Assembly: GCA_963576725.1 (NCBI GenBank)
Contig: OY755238.1
Span: forward strand, 22,875,845-22,939,844
Direction of reading: 5' to 3'
DNA from: Azorinus chamasolen
Taxonomy: Eukaryota > Mollusca > Bivalvia > Cardiida > Solecurtidae
Length of the DNA stretch: 64,000 bases
Shown here one piece after another: positions 1 through 10,994 of this stretch (its first letter is position 1; each line of letters opens with the position of its first letter). The translations under genes and the position numbers were made by a program. The notes under the pieces were generated by a model. It searched no databases and had not been told where the DNA came from. It saw nothing but the letters and a program-made list of their open reading frames with translations.

Positions 1-540
1 GTCTCATTTGTTATGGTAACATGACAATGTACTACTAGTCGTATTAAAATCAGATTTCGGTAAATAAGTTTATTAACTACCTTAATGTTAGTAGAAAAAA
101 AGCCGATGTCTGCAATTAATTGCCAATGTTACTAAATGCCAAATCTTACGTTACAGATAATTATGCTGGAGAGTTTTTATCATTACACACAATTTACCTA
201 TTCACAAATATTATTTCCGTCTTCTGGATGCAATAAAACAGTATGTAAAGTACTACAATCGGCCGCCTGGTATAATGATAGCTATAAACACTCGTTTTCA
301 AAGTCCTTTGTTAACCAATAGGTCCCAAGTGCCGATGCTGGCACTCTCTAAATATATATTTACAGCCTTCCATGAAATATTGCAGTCGTGTCTAATTTAT
401 ATATATCAGCTTAACACTTCGAGTGCCAACCACATGTGCACTAGTTTTTGTTAACAGTGTAAACCCAAAACACGGGGTCTCTTGAGGAGCATTCTGACCA
501 AGATCAGTACTATTTTACATTCAAAATCCTATGGCACATG
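1..540. other. No recognisable feature
   Basis: AT-rich sequence. Only short open frames are present and none resembles a known protein. I see no tandem structure or transposon end. Confidence 0.6.
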
Positions 541-700
541 TTATCTTGCAATTATTATTATTATACTACCGCATTTATATAGCGCTCTTTTCACACAGGA
601 TATGTGCGTTCAAAAGCGCTTCACATGAATGAAATCACCGGAACGAACCGCATGATTATCTATCCGGACAATAAAATATATACAATAGATATAGAATATA
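541..700. repeat. Short interspersed repeat with a small hairpin
   Basis: A short ATT run is followed by CGCATTTATATAGCGCTC. An inverted repeat follows: AGCGCTCTTTTCACACA pairs imperfectly with TGTGCGTTCAAAAGCGCT at about 581-620. The stretch GAAATCACCGG...CGCATGA..TATC at 637-672 recurs in degraded form at 1197-1235. That supports a dispersed repeat. The class is unknown. Confidence 0.45.
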
Positions 701-939
701 AATAAAATCACTAGCTGGAGGGAACCACATGTTTCCCTCTATGGCAATGAGCGGCAAAATGAATCAACCCAAATACCACTCGAACCATTATAGACACAAA
801 ACAGAGAAAATATAATTACGGAATCTGGTGCATACAGTAGCCCAAGTTAATGAACACCCTACAGTGACCGTAGGAGGTCAGTGCAAACAATGGCAATATC
901 TTAAAAACGATACAGCCTTCCGAAGTCACAATCCAAAGA

Positions 940-1110
940 TGGTCGGAAAAACCACTCACAACCAGAGACTTGGGACCAGGGTCCCACTTTAACATGAAAA
1001 CATGTTGCTCTCAATAGTCGAGAATAGGGAATGAAAGTCTCCCTCACCAACATGAGACATGTTGCTCTCATGGATTGCAAGCCCCAACCCTGGATTGGAT
1101 TGAATCGGGT
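940..1110. repeat. Imperfect local duplication
   Basis: CATGTTGCTCTCA occurs at 1001-1013 and again at 1058-1070, 57 bp apart. The surrounding bases are partly similar (CATGAAAACATG versus CATGAGACATG). This looks like a small local duplication. No coding signal is visible. Confidence 0.4.
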
Positions 1111-1269
1111 ACAATTATCACAACAATAATCATCAATACAGAGTGCCGTCATCCGCGACTTGTACTGAAGACGTGACTTAGATATACAGTAGATATGAAA
1201 TCACTAACCGGGATGAATCGCATGAGTGTCTATCTGGTCCATGAAAGATATGCAACATATCGTTTACTT

Positions 1270-1740
1270 TTTTATTCTACCGATATACAAAGATGAAATA
1301 TTCCACATTTAAAAGTCAGTATTCAAAGGTTTAACTCGTATTCTCGAAATCGTCCGACTATGATTCAAACCAATTATTCGCTCATATCTGATTATGAAAT
1401 AAAACTGAAATAAGTCTTATTTTTATGGATTGAATTAGCAAGTAAAACACATATTGCTATAACTAATCACGTTTATTGTGCCACTATAATAATATTTTCT
1501 TTTTATGTTTGTTTCTTTATAAATCGACGTATACGTTTAACCATTGAATTATGGCACAGTAGCTTGTATGGTTGTTTCATATTTGCATTTATATTGGTTT
1601 TGGTTCGACTTATTATGACTATGACAGACTACTTTATCAACTACAAAACATCCGACATTGATTACAATGGATCAAAAACGCACACAGTGCTAACATAGGG
1701 GTATACGCAAGCTAAATAGTTTTGAAATATTCCAGCTGAT
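1270..1740. other. No recognisable feature
   Basis: Unremarkable AT-rich DNA, with no repeat or coding signal that I can support. Confidence 0.5.
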
Positions 1741-1743
1741 ATG

Positions 1744-1868
1744 AAAAAGTCAATCAGGAAAAGGCAAACACAAGATGCATCGATAGAAAGCAGACCTACA
1801 CATCCAAACACACCCAAGCATACACCCACACACGCGATGAACACCTAAACATCAGCCAGCGCACATGT
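1744..1868 (-). repeat. Family T, subtype B tail end (degraded)
   Basis: Contains AAAGTCAATCAGGAAAAGGC, then a GATAGAAAGCA block, a CA-rich run and CGCGATGAACAC. The order matches the 3' end of the subtype B tails at 3229, 4262 and 37092. Only the tail end is present, and mutations are frequent, so this is an old fragment. Orientation is minus relative to the RT-bearing copies. Confidence 0.65.
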
Positions 1869-2295
1869 ATGCAGGATTTCGTACACGAAATGGCATTTTA
1901 AATGGGGTCAACGTCCGCATGTTTTTAAGAGTATATTTCGCAAACGAGCTGTTAATATCAAATGTAGCTTTACATCTTGGGACGGATAAAAACAGTATTC
2001 AAGATAGATTTGAAAACATCTTTTATCTTGTTAATGGGTTTCTTATTAAAATGATATCACTATTGTCTAATTACAAGCAGTCTTGGAACTTTATAGACAT
2101 TTCTTCCACGATCTATCAAACTAACATTAAAGTCTTATCACTACAGACAAATTATTCATTGGAATAAACTGTTCGCCTGAAACAAGTGTTTAGTTGATTG
2201 ACCTATGTATTCGCAATCTACGGCAATAGAACGTCTGAAGAGAGTGCAGTAGATTCTGCCGTAAGCGACCAATTATTTGTTTTAGATATATGAGA
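1869..2295. other. Anonymous DNA with a 100-codon open frame
   Basis: An ATG-initiated frame of 100 codons runs from 1865 to 2167 on the plus strand. Its translation matches no family I recognise and there are no splice or promoter cues. It overlaps the start of the preceding T-tail fragment. I regard it as chance. Confidence 0.35.
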
Positions 2296-2299
2296 TTAA

Positions 2300-2375
2300 A
2301 AAGCAGGTGGTTGCTTAATGCAGGGTAAAAGTAATGCAGAAACTCCATGCATTAATCTAACACCTATCTTCAGGG
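2300..2375. mobile_element. CAGT-type MITE remnant (core only)
   Basis: The central block of the CAGT MITE family is visible: GCAGGTGGTTGCTTAATGCA followed by GGGTAAAAGTAATGCAGAAA. The outer inverted repeats are not recognisable. Compare the more complete copies at 16509, 22980 and 25676. Confidence 0.55.
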
Positions 2376-2583
2376 CCTATAACACATATAAATATCTTTT
2401 TAATGACAATTGAAGACAGAATAAATTCGTATACAGACGAATCAGTCCGCTGTTCTCCGATGGACAAAAGATAGAACGACGTAAACATGCCGTAAGTCCT
2501 TATTTGCGCTACTATTCGGAAAACCCGACTTATCACTCTTTCTAGTTTGCCCTCATAAAGGCTAACTTCGTATGTCAGAAACC

Positions 2584-2650
2584 ATCGTAAGTTCTACCAT
2601 ACGACGATGGCAACTTTAAACTCAAATCGTCGTATTGTAGAACGTACGAT
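2584..2650. repeat. Inverted repeat, 25-bp arms
   Basis: The left arm (2584-2608) and right arm (2626-2650) are inverted copies that match at 23 of 25 positions, with a 17-bp spacer. Each arm starts with ATCGT and ends with ACGAT, so the arms are themselves partly palindromic. No neighbouring gene explains it. It could be a tiny MITE or a template-switch product. Confidence 0.8.
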
Positions 2651-2654
2651 AATG

Positions 2655-2995
2655 TCTGTCGACATTTCGATATTGAAGCAACTATGGTATCGCTTTGTTA
2701 TTTGATTAGTTTCAAAGTCCATCACCAACATAATATATTAGAATTGATGCGACCACTCAGAAACAAAATAGAGGATGAGATTACGTCATGGTATCATACC
2801 TTACAGCATTCCAAGTTAAATGCCTATTTCGATGACAGCTTCGGCCTTGTGACAAATAGTTAGTATTACGTATCAACTTTTTTGGCGGGTCAAGTTAGAT
2901 TATCTATTTCAATATTTGCTAAAGGTCACACACATATTCACGTATATCTAATACAGCAAACCCATCTAAACTGGTATTTTGGGATAAGTTTAATT
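2655..2995. other. No recognisable feature
   Basis: No repeat, transposon end or plausible reading frame seen. Confidence 0.5.
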
Positions 2996-2997
2996 TA

Positions 2998-3125
2998 GGT
3001 ATCTTTGGATAAGTTGCAGCTTAATGCAGTATGAAAACAAACAGGAAGCTCCCAAAGCAGCCTCTGTCAGAACGATCGGCACTGATACTAACGCCCGGTA
3101 TAGAGAGGCTTTATTGTATTATGTA
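2998..3125. mobile_element. CAGT-type MITE remnant
   Basis: GCAGCTTAATGCAG and the decayed end GAGAGGCTTTATTGTAT align with the core and right end of the CAGT MITE family. The left end is not recognisable. Confidence 0.5.
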
Positions 3126-3228
3126 TTACATAAAACAAGCAAAGCTCCTGTAATGACGCATTACAAGATCGAGCATGGTATCGTTGACCCAACATAGTTG
3201 TTGAGAGGAGTTGTGCTATAGGTGAAAA

Positions 3229-3805
3229 GTAGTAAAGTCAAGCAGGAAAAGCCACACACTAAACGCCACCATCACCAAAACACCTACAGAAAGCAATTGA
3301 TATAGCAATTTATACTCATACACACACATATATATACAGTAGAAAGTCACATACAAGACGCAATCACATCAATAGACAGTATGTCACACACACATACAAC
3401 CAAACACACGCATACACACGAGAAGAACACAGAAAACACCAACAAATACACAAGCACCAGAGACAAACATGAACAAAACACAAGCACAAAGACACAAGAC
3501 AAACAAAAGTAAGGGTGACACAGAGAGAACCGCCTTGACACGGTCAGTAGCAAAATCACCACTGGGGGTTTAAACCGGTTTACGGACGTCCTAACCTCAC
3601 ACGTATCTCAAAGTCACCCTAGCTAAACACACATTGTAAATAAAGGTATCCCGGCCGGACTTCACCACAACACAGAAGACAGTAATCACAGTAAAAATGT
3701 AAAACATAGCATAACAACTGTGAACGTCCGTCAAATATGTACTCAATGACTTTGCTGAAGACAGAGCAACTGCAGGGAAGCCGTTAAGTGTGTCAGATCT
3801 CTCGT
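3229..3805 (-). repeat. Family T, subtype B tail (3' part of an RT element)
   Basis: Read on the minus strand, this has the subtype B layout: GCAAAGTCATTGAGTACAT, GTCCGGCCGGGATACC, a TTTATTTACA block, TAGGACGTCCGTAAACC, the conserved core, a GT-rich segment, and the terminal GCTTGACTTTACTACTTTT. The end is duplicated: an extra tail terminus lies at 3229-3330 beyond a TCTACTGTATATAT junction. The copy at 51060-52100 has the same arrangement. No RT-coding sequence is attached. Confidence 0.85.
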
Positions 3806-3894
3806 ACATTTATGTTAAGCCATTCACATGAATAAAAGTATCGCGTACAGTCAGCTGGGTAGTTTGAGATATAATTTTTCGCACTCGTTTGAAA

Positions 3895-4030
3895 ATGTCA
3901 ACACCATAATTTTCATAAGAGGATCTGCTTACAGCTTAACATTGAATGAACACAATGCAGAAAACTCCCATGGGTGTTTTCGGCATTGTTTGCAATCTGT
4001 ATTAAGCTGTCATTTGTATTTTGAAACATC
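3895..4030. mobile_element. CAGT-type MITE remnant
   Basis: ACAGCTTAACATTGAATG, then AATGCAGAAAACTCCC, then CTGTATTAAGCTGTCATTTG follow the order of the CAGT MITE core. The inverted ends are degraded beyond recognition. Confidence 0.45.
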
Positions 4031-4261
4031 TATTTCTAATCGATATTATACAAAAGTTTATTTGTTTTATTTATTGTTAGTCTCCCACAAAGGCAATTAT
4101 CAGAGTATGCCGAGTGTTATGGAGAATACGGGTATATTACTATAAACAGGGAGTATGTAGCCATACCATACAATCAGCAATTTTGTTTTTCCCCGGTGGT
4201 TTGCGTGAATAGCTATCTTTTCAAATATTAAAGCTACATATACTTTTAAAGCGACGTAAAT

Positions 4262-5045
4262 TAAAAAGTAGTTAAGGTCAAGCAGGAAAAGCCACACACA
4301 AGACAACCATCACTAAACATCGATAGAAAGCAAGTAATGCACACGTAATACACAACCATACACACACACACGTACGCAAGCACACACGTACACACACACA
4401 CGAGATGAAACGCTTAAACATGAACAAACGCACATGTACAAATATGTAAACTATCAAAAAACATAAAAGCAAGGGTGACAATGCGAGTACCGCCTTGGAA
4501 CGGTCAGTGGCCAAACTACCACTGAAAGTTTAAACCGGTGTTTGGACGTCCTAAGCCCAAACTTATCTCAAAGTCTCCCTAGCTGAACAAACGGTATAAA
4601 TAAATCCCGCCGGATTTCTCCACAAAATCAAAGACGGTAAACACAGGAAAATATGTAAAACATAATATAAAAACTGTAAAGGTCTGTCAAATATGTACTC
4701 AATGCCTTTACTGAAGTCAGAGTAACTGCAGGGAAGCCGTTAAGGGCAGCACAGAGAAAAGGCAATACATGAGTCTGGTAAGCTCATCCCGTTTCTTGGT
4801 TTAAGAGTATACCATCATATAGTACTACCCTCGGCCTGCCATCGCACAAGCAAAGAGAGAAGCCGACTGTAAAAAGGTCAATAATCAAACATGCAATATG
4901 TTGCAACAGCACTGGACCATAACCTTTCTTTCTAAAAATTGTAATGCGTTTAATAAACAAATCGTGAAAATGGATATGACCCCGAAATTTTCGAAGTTTG
5001 TAGATACCAAGTATTTTGATGCGGTGTCATTCCGTGTGTGGCTCT
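4262..5045 (-). pseudogene. Family T, subtype B copy with RT C-terminal remnant
   Basis: A minus-strand copy. The tail occupies 4262-4790, and RT C-terminal sequence runs upstream to about 5045. Short peptides such as TYCMFDY and the CTPT-like region resemble ACLVVNPFTVGNHAGLF in better copies, but frameshifts and stops break the frame. This is one of the links showing that the B tail belongs to the RT element. The CA-rich part of the tail is at about 4340-4410. Confidence 0.8.
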
Positions 5046-5252
5046 CCCTGTTTGACTATTTTTCCATATTTACTATTTGTCCTATTATCTCACCACTTAC
5101 GATCCGATAAAAGAGATAGATGACGGCAATATATGAAACAAACGTTACACTATGCTACTACAAATATCCCAACATGTACTGCTTATGTATTTAACCCAAG
5201 ATATACATTAAGGCACTTCAGTGAAGTACAATTCGAATGTCAGATCTCTGCA
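5046..5252. other. No recognisable feature
   Basis: Spacer between a T copy and a TTAA-flanked MITE. Nothing recognisable. Confidence 0.5.
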
Positions 5253-5461
5253 TTAACCCATTTGCTCCCACGATCCCATATATGGGACGTAGGCAAACAG
5301 TGCATAATGCGGCGTTTGACCAGAGTCTACACTGTTTGACGATAGGAAATTCAATATAAAACAAAACAAATATGAACATTTAGACCAGACGTCCCTTAGA
5401 TAAACGATAGACTAATCCAATATATAAGCATGGAAGAATCCACTGGGAGCAAATGGGTTAA
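5253..5461. mobile_element. TTAA-flanked MITE (piggyBac-like ends)
   Basis: Perfect terminal inverted repeats begin CCCATTTGCTCCCA and end TGGGAGCAAATGGG. TTAA flanks both sides (5253-5256 and 5458-5461). The element proper is 201 bp. TTAA duplications with a CCC start are the hallmark of piggyBac-type transposition, so a non-autonomous piggyBac derivative is inferred. The interior (about 5288-5340) holds a decayed GCAAACAGTG...CACTGTTTG palindrome of a type common in bivalves. There is no coding capacity. Confidence 0.85.
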
Positions 5462-5800
5462 TATGTAGTCATATAAATACACACTTACACGTTAAACATA
5501 TATAGCATGTACAATGAACCCAAAACAACACAAATGCACATTACAGAAGTGCCCATTAAATGGCATAATGTTCGGACAGCCTATTTGTAGAAAACTGTTA
5601 AATAGCATACCGGAACACTTAAGCACTGATATTATAAAAATGTAAGCTTGCAATATACACGGTTACAATATATACATGTGTCACTGGCATTACTGTGCCT
5701 TGGCAAAATATTTGGCAGAGATATTCGCGGTATAATTATTTAATGCTAACTGTGAATGCATCGGCCAATTTACAATATGGATTAAGCTTTTGGCTACATT
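5462..5800. other. No recognisable feature
   Basis: AT-rich spacer with no supported feature. Confidence 0.5.
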
Positions 5801-5804
5801 TTTA

Positions 5805-6620
5805 AAAGTACAAAAAATGAGTCATGCAGGAAACGCCACATACAGAACAAACAGTCGCCCGAACAGCAACACAATGAAACAGCAAATGTACATAACTATA
5901 AAAACATCAAGAGACGCACAAAGACAAAACAAACATACAATAGGGGGAAGATGGAAGTACCGCCTTGGAACGGTCAGTGACAAAAGTCACTGGGGGGTTA
6001 AACCGGATTATGGGCGCCCAACCTCACACTTATTCCATCCCCACCCTAAAAGACAAACAGTGTAAATAAACGTATCCCCTCTCTGACTAATCTACAACAA
6101 CCACGACGGCAAATACAGTGGTAAAGTGCATGTACATGTATAACGAAAACATTTAAGTGAACAAACTGTATCCACCTATTGCTAGTGTACTCAATGATTG
6201 AGCTGCAAACAGAGTAACTGTAGAAAAGTAATAAATGGTACAACAAAAACGAAATAGTACAGATATCCGACGTTCTCCTTCCATTCTTGGGTTTAAGAGG
6301 TCGCCTTCATAGAGTACTAAACCTTTCTTGTCGGCGTACATGCAAAGAGGCCAGCGTGATTGCCAACTGTAAAAGGGTTCACAACCAAACATGCAGTATG
6401 TTGTAGTACTACAGTATCATATCCCTTTTTAATGAATTTTTTAACATATTTGATGAACAAAGTGAGAAAATGCGTACGTCCAATAATTTTACGAAGTTTG
6501 TAAATCACATCACCATAACATTCAGGATGTGAAATACCGTGTCGCAGAAGCGCCTTGAGATTACATTGGTACTTGCCAATAAGCGAGAGAGTTCGGTAGT
6601 AAAATTTAGAACAGAACTCA
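5805..6620 (-). pseudogene. Family T, subtype A copy: RT C-terminus plus tail
   Basis: On the minus strand, RT C-terminal coding (about 6317-6620) precedes the full subtype A tail (5805-6316). The peptide includes KIIGRTHFLTLFIKY and ACLVVNPFTVGNHAGLFACT, followed by a stop. The tail contains the conserved core (TGACCGTTCCAAGGCGGTAC on the minus strand) next to a TAAACCGG-like block. It ends at a GACTCATTTTTTGTAC junction. The element is 5'-truncated and non-functional. It gives the cleanest view of RT joined to tail. Confidence 0.9.
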
Positions 6621-7218
6621 TTAATAATGCGAATTAATATGAATTAATATGAATGCAGTATAATTATAAATCATGATGTACTTAACTACAATTACTTATA
6701 CTGTAACTTGTTCTTGTTTTTCTAGGCGGGATAGTCGTGACCTTTATGCTTTTGATGTGTAAAGGTCGTACACTTTATGTCAGATGTAATGGTGTTTTGT
6801 TATGAGTACCACCTGACGTTGAATGGTGCTCATCGATGGTGCTCTGGGTCTGGTTTCCTTCCCGTGTGTAACGCCATTGTTTATTTATTTGATTGATCGT
6901 CTTTTCATTAAAATCACATCAAACTACTGCGTGTAGAATAATGTAATGATGCCAAAATGTTAACTTAAATCTAGTTGGTGTGAATTGACTGCATTAATTG
7001 AACAGATGCTTACGTATATGCTTACCTCTCAATAGAAATTACATGATAGTGTGGTTCAAAGTAACCTAATTTCTTGAACACTCCTTATGCAGGCCATAAA
7101 TGGCGCGTTCCACATATAACGAAAATAATGCAATCTTTTCAGCGAGAGTGTCTATCACATTTGTGAGTTACAATGTGTCGCCGAAAAGAAGCTTTGCAAT
7201 TTGAAGGCAATAATACAA
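6621..7218. other. Anonymous DNA
   Basis: Contains a small repeated AATTAATATGAATTAATATG motif at about 6630-6652. Otherwise no supported feature. Confidence 0.5.
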
Positions 7219-7436
7219 TACAGTAAAACGCCTCTAAACCGCAACTCTAGTCGAGAAAAATGAAGATATCTATAGGTAGATTGCTGCTTAATGCAGGGGG
7301 AAAGTCATACAGGAATCCAATGGATGAGATTTCTAGATGACTTTCATTCTGCGTTAAGCTGCCATCTGTCTGCAAGACCGATATTTATGCTAAATTGGTC
7401 GTACGGTTTAGACGGGATTTACTGTATGGCTGGACT
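7219..7436. mobile_element. CAGT-type MITE
   Basis: The 214-bp element starts CAGTAAAACGCCTCTAAACC and ends with an inverted counterpart GGTTTAGACGGGATTTACTG, flanked by TA on both sides. Its interior carries the family core, GCTGCTTAATGCAGGGGG and TGCGTTAAGCTGCCATCTGT, which form a second inverted pair. TA duplications and CAGT ends point to Tc1/mariner-type mobilisation. Confidence 0.85.
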
Positions 7437-7640
7437 GGATTATATCATACCATATATAGTATATCACATTATAGGAAACTATATTGCATGTCTGTCTTGC
7501 TTTCTATCAACTATATAACTGTTTAAAATCTGTAAGAATAAGACAAATGCATTCTGACTGTTTCTATTGCTTGCTGTTATTGCAAAACTTCCAAACATTT
7601 AACCTAAACAGCCAGTCATACAAATCCATATAAAATGTTA
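7437..7640. other. No recognisable feature
   Basis: Nothing supported. Confidence 0.5.
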
Positions 7641-7642
7641 TA

Positions 7643-7704
7643 TTTACATTCGCCCTGCAACGTCCTTATATAACCTTATTCTAAAAAGAAAGTTGCATTT
7701 TTCC
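7643..7704 (+). repeat. Left-end block of the hairpin MITE family
   Basis: TTTACATTCGCCCTGCAACG through AAAGTTGCAT is repeated almost exactly at 29871-29930. There it is joined directly to the hairpin element. Here it stands about 600 bp from a hairpin copy at 8285. The two may be the ends of one longer element, of which 29871-30150 would be an internally deleted form. Confidence 0.7.
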
Positions 7705-8280
7705 ATGAACGTTCATTTCAATACCGGTTTGAGTCGGTTCTCCTTTTCCCAGAATTCCGCTGTGTAAGCGCGGAGTAATACTGTACTGACCCAGTTATGA
7801 CCTAATTTAATATTTATCAGTGGGGAATCGATACATAAATTCGAAATGTGGCATCTTCTTACTGAGAATTATCGCTTGAATACATAATATTGCCAACTTT
7901 AACAGCCGTGGCGTATCAAAATATATGATCAAGTAATGAGTGAAGCATAAATAAGTCAATGTCCTTACCGTTAACAAAGAAAAATCCGAGAATAAAATCC
8001 AACGTTGTGACCCGCTTTCGATCAAGCATGGCGGGTGAGTAAATTGGCTTCGACACCGCGACCTACATTTAAGAAGATGCTTTAATACCAACATTTCGTA
8101 AATATATATGATTTGAAATATCTCGATAATCTTTTCTTTAAACATAGCTGGACAATTTACTGATTAAAATCTTGTATTCATTCTATATTTATAATATGTG
8201 TTGGGACTATTTTTCATACCATATATAGAGATCCTACTACGTTAGAAACGAACCTGGCAACGACCTAGATAGCGGCTATT
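7705..8280. other. Sequence between two hairpin-family blocks
   Basis: Possible interior of a longer element (see the entries on either side). A 112-codon minus-strand frame at 7807-8145 matches nothing I recognise. No transposase motif is visible. Confidence 0.35.
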
Positions 8281-8284
8281 ACGT

Positions 8285-8482
8285 GACCGTTGAAATATAA
8301 GAAATACAATGGAATATAAATATAAAAAATAAATGACGTGCTCCCGGTGTTCATGAGGTTATGCAAAACATAGCTTTACGAGCAAAGATTCACGTGAAGC
8401 CCTTCGGGCTTCACTAACTTTGCTCGTAAAGCTATGCGTTGCATAACCTCATGAACACCGGAAGCACGTCATTCATTTCTTA
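8285..8482. mobile_element. Hairpin MITE
   Basis: A near-perfect palindrome spans 8321-8482. Arms of about 80 bp meet at the centre GAAGCCCTTCGGGCTTC. Outer ends read AATGACGTGCT(C/T)CCGGTG on both strands. It is preceded by ATATAAGAAATACAATGGAA. The near-identical copy at 29961-30150 proves it is dispersed. No coding capacity. RNA from this site would fold into a long hairpin. Confidence 0.9.
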
Positions 8483-9440
8483 AGTAAAAGTAGACAAAAC
8501 GCTGTGATGACTCAGATGTACACATTTTACAGGCTAAACGAAAACACACCTCTTTTGAGATGTAACTGGCTGATACGTTGTAAATGAGTTAATGATTAAT
8601 GTCAGTGAATAAACTACTTTTATTGTAAACCAGAAAACGGAATGTCACCCGTAGCGTGACACAACTTGAGAACAGTTCCAGGTAAATAGACAGTACATGC
8701 ATACTATAATGTTAAGGTTTTCTCACCAAAGCTTTATATTTTGAGCACACATTAAAACCCTCTTCTAATGCTGGTTCTAGTAACTTGTAATATTTGTACG
8801 ATGATTAACCCTTTACTTTATAAATATATATGTGACAAAAATGACATATATATTAATCGTAGGTTATATATTATATTTGCAAATGAACATAAGACGGTTG
8901 ATTATAGCAGAAATTGAAGAATATTATTCAATATCATTTCATAAGCAAAGAGAGCAGACCCATAATAGACGACTCCAATAGTAACCGACTTATCCATGTC
9001 CTCTACATTTGCAAAGGCATATACAGGGTTATCTATGGAGTAACGGGTAAAGAGACATGCGTAAATTTTATCAACTAGTACATATACCTCTGAAATATTT
9101 GTGAACGTCAAACGAATAAAAAACGGAAAATTATCCGGAAATGAATGATGTCCCCACTGCTGCTCGAAGCTTTCGCGATTGGTGTATGGAGCGCATAAAA
9201 AGCACAATGACCGTATGCTTACATGTACAGGAAAATGTACGGTCACTTAACGGACAGGTACCGGATAAAACGAAAGTGCAACGCATGAAAAAACAAGGAA
9301 TGAATTGAATTGTACCAGTCACGTGGCTTACAAAACGGATATAAAAATCTGGCATACATCTTCAGTCTCATGTTAGCTAATAAGGACCGCCACTGGGAGG
9401 ACAACGCTAATGAGCAAGGCTTGGTAAATTCAAAACATTA
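8483..9440. other. Anonymous DNA
   Basis: Short open frames occur on the minus strand around 8902-9355, but none resembles a known protein. A small AT-rich inverted repeat, AATATATATGTGACAAAAA / TGACATATATATT, lies at about 8822-8852. Confidence 0.4.
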
Positions 9441-9560
9441 ACTTGAATTACATTATTGTCATCACAATCATAACACTTTTTAAGTCTTTATATTTTTTGC
9501 AAACGGTTTGAACAAACGGCATCATGTATTACTTAACATTTCCAATTTCTGTATTTTCAG

Positions 9561-9712
9561 TGGAAGGCTTGAAAACCTGGTACACTCACTTGAGAGACTG
9601 AAACACCAAGTTGCATGCCCAGCGGTCTGTGGACGGAAGGAGACCGGAAGCGATGGGTAATGGACCGCTTCAAGTTTCAAAGATCAACAATTCGCCATCG
9701 CAGAGCTCCATG
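9561..9712 (+). pseudogene. Decayed exon of a MADF/Myb-SANT-like protein
   Basis: The interval begins after TTTTCAG and ends before GTAAGAG, so it has the form of an internal exon. Frame 1 starts GLKTWYTHLRD, then meets a stop. A different frame then reads LWTEGDRKRWVMDRFKFQ and IRHRRAPC. The two halves together fit the common invertebrate pattern of GL.TWY...R, then LT.R..WV...F.FL..HI.R. That family is DNA-binding, often transposon-associated. One frameshift plus a stop indicate a pseudo-exon. The assignment rests on memory of the family pattern. Confidence 0.4.
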
Positions 9713-9864
9713 TAAGAGTGTGAATATTAAAATATGTGTTTTTGTTTGTTTTCATTTCTTTGAAAACACTGATTGAATGATAATATTTACTAGACTGGAA
9801 ATATTTCTTAAGATCCTGATATAGATATTTTTCAATTTTTCTATAAGAAAACGCAAATCACATT

Positions 9865-10470
9865 TGCATGTTTAGTTGTCAACCCTCTTACAGTTGGCAA
9901 TCACGCTGGCCTCTTTGCATGATTATACGCCGACAAGAAATGTTTAGTACTCAATGAAGGCGACCTAAATCCAGTAACGGAAGGAGAACGTCTCATATCT
10001 GTACTATTTCGTTTTTGTCGTACCCTTTATTACTTTTCTACAGTTACTCTGTTTGCAGCTCAATCATTGAGTACACTAGCGATGGATGGATACAGTTTGT
10101 TCACTTAAATGTTTTCGTTATACATGTACTTTACCATTGTATTTGCCATCGCGGTTGTTGTAGCTTAGTAGGAGAGGGGATACGTTTATTTACACTGTTT
10201 GTCTTTTAGGGTGGGGATGGAATAAGTGTGAGGTTGGGCGCCAAAACACCGGTTTAACCCCAAGTGACTTTTGTCACTGACCGTTCCAAGGCGGTACTTC
10301 CATCTTCCCCCTATTTTATGTTTGTTTTGTCTTTGTGTGTATCTTGATGTTTTCATAGTTATGTTAGTTATGTACATTTGCTATTTCCTTGTGTTGCTGT
10401 TCGGGCGGCTGTTTGTTATGTATGTGATGTTACCTGCATGACTTATTTTTGTACTTTTACTACTTTTTAT
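9865..10470 (+). pseudogene. Family T, subtype A copy: RT C-terminal remnant plus tail
   Basis: The RT end is visible as LVVNPLTVGNHAGLFA before a stop at about 9922. A complete subtype A tail follows, with CTCAATCATTGAGTACACTA, a GTTTATTTACACTGTTTGTC block, GGTTGGGCGCC, the conserved core at about 10280-10296, and the CTGCATGACTTATTTTTGTA terminus. The copy is 5'-truncated. Confidence 0.9.
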
Positions 10471-10484
10471 CATTATGCAGTATA

Positions 10485-10705
10485 GTCAACTTAACCGTGT
10501 TAAACCCCAGTTACCATTGTCACTGATCGTTCCAATGCGGTACTTCCATCTTCACCTTATTGATTGATTGTTTTGTCTTTTTCCGTCTCTTTGTGTTTTA
10601 TACAGTTATATACATTTGCTGTTTTCTTGTTGTGGTGCTGTTCGAGCGGCTGTTTGGTTTGTATGTGGTGTTTCCTGCATGATTCATGTTTGTACACACT
10701 AAAAG
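10485..10705 (+). repeat. Family T, subtype A tail, second partial copy in tandem
   Basis: GTTAAACCCCAGTTACCATT, then GATCGTTCCAATGCGGTACT, then GCTGTTCGAGCGGCTGTTTG and TTTCCTGCATGATTCATG repeat the tail order of the preceding copy. It lies about 15 bp after that copy, in the same orientation. Partial tandem organisation is typical of Penelope-like elements. Confidence 0.8.
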
Positions 10706-10711
10706 TAAAAT

Positions 10712-10975
10712 TTAACAGTATGCAATATATACAAAAAAGCCATGCAAAAAGTCAACATAATTATGAGCGGAAATGTCCATTAATTTGACCTCTGCGACCA
10801 ACGAAGACCTAGACCAGCCTTTGCATTCGGATGGAAACATCTGAAATGCTTCTTTGAAGAATTCAGAATGTTTGCCCGACTTATTTGCGAACAGTGTAAA
10901 TACTTCATGGATGCGTAGGCTGGTGGCAATATCCGAATAGTCAACTTTTGCGTAACGCGGCTCAATTATCATCAA
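10712..10975 (-). other. Unrecognised minus-strand open frame
   Basis: An 87-codon frame on the minus strand reads, in part, HEVFTLFANKSGKHSEFFKE. It has no family I recognise. It sits between two T tail fragments, so it may be a transposon-captured or decayed fragment. No promoter or splice evidence. Confidence 0.2.
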
Positions 10976-10994
10976 AAAAGGTCATTTTCTTTAC

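Noticed and set aside
9131..9355. Possible small secreted or membrane proteins on the minus strand around 8902-9355
   Set aside because: Two frames overlap each other, with no known family, no splice context and no conserved composition.
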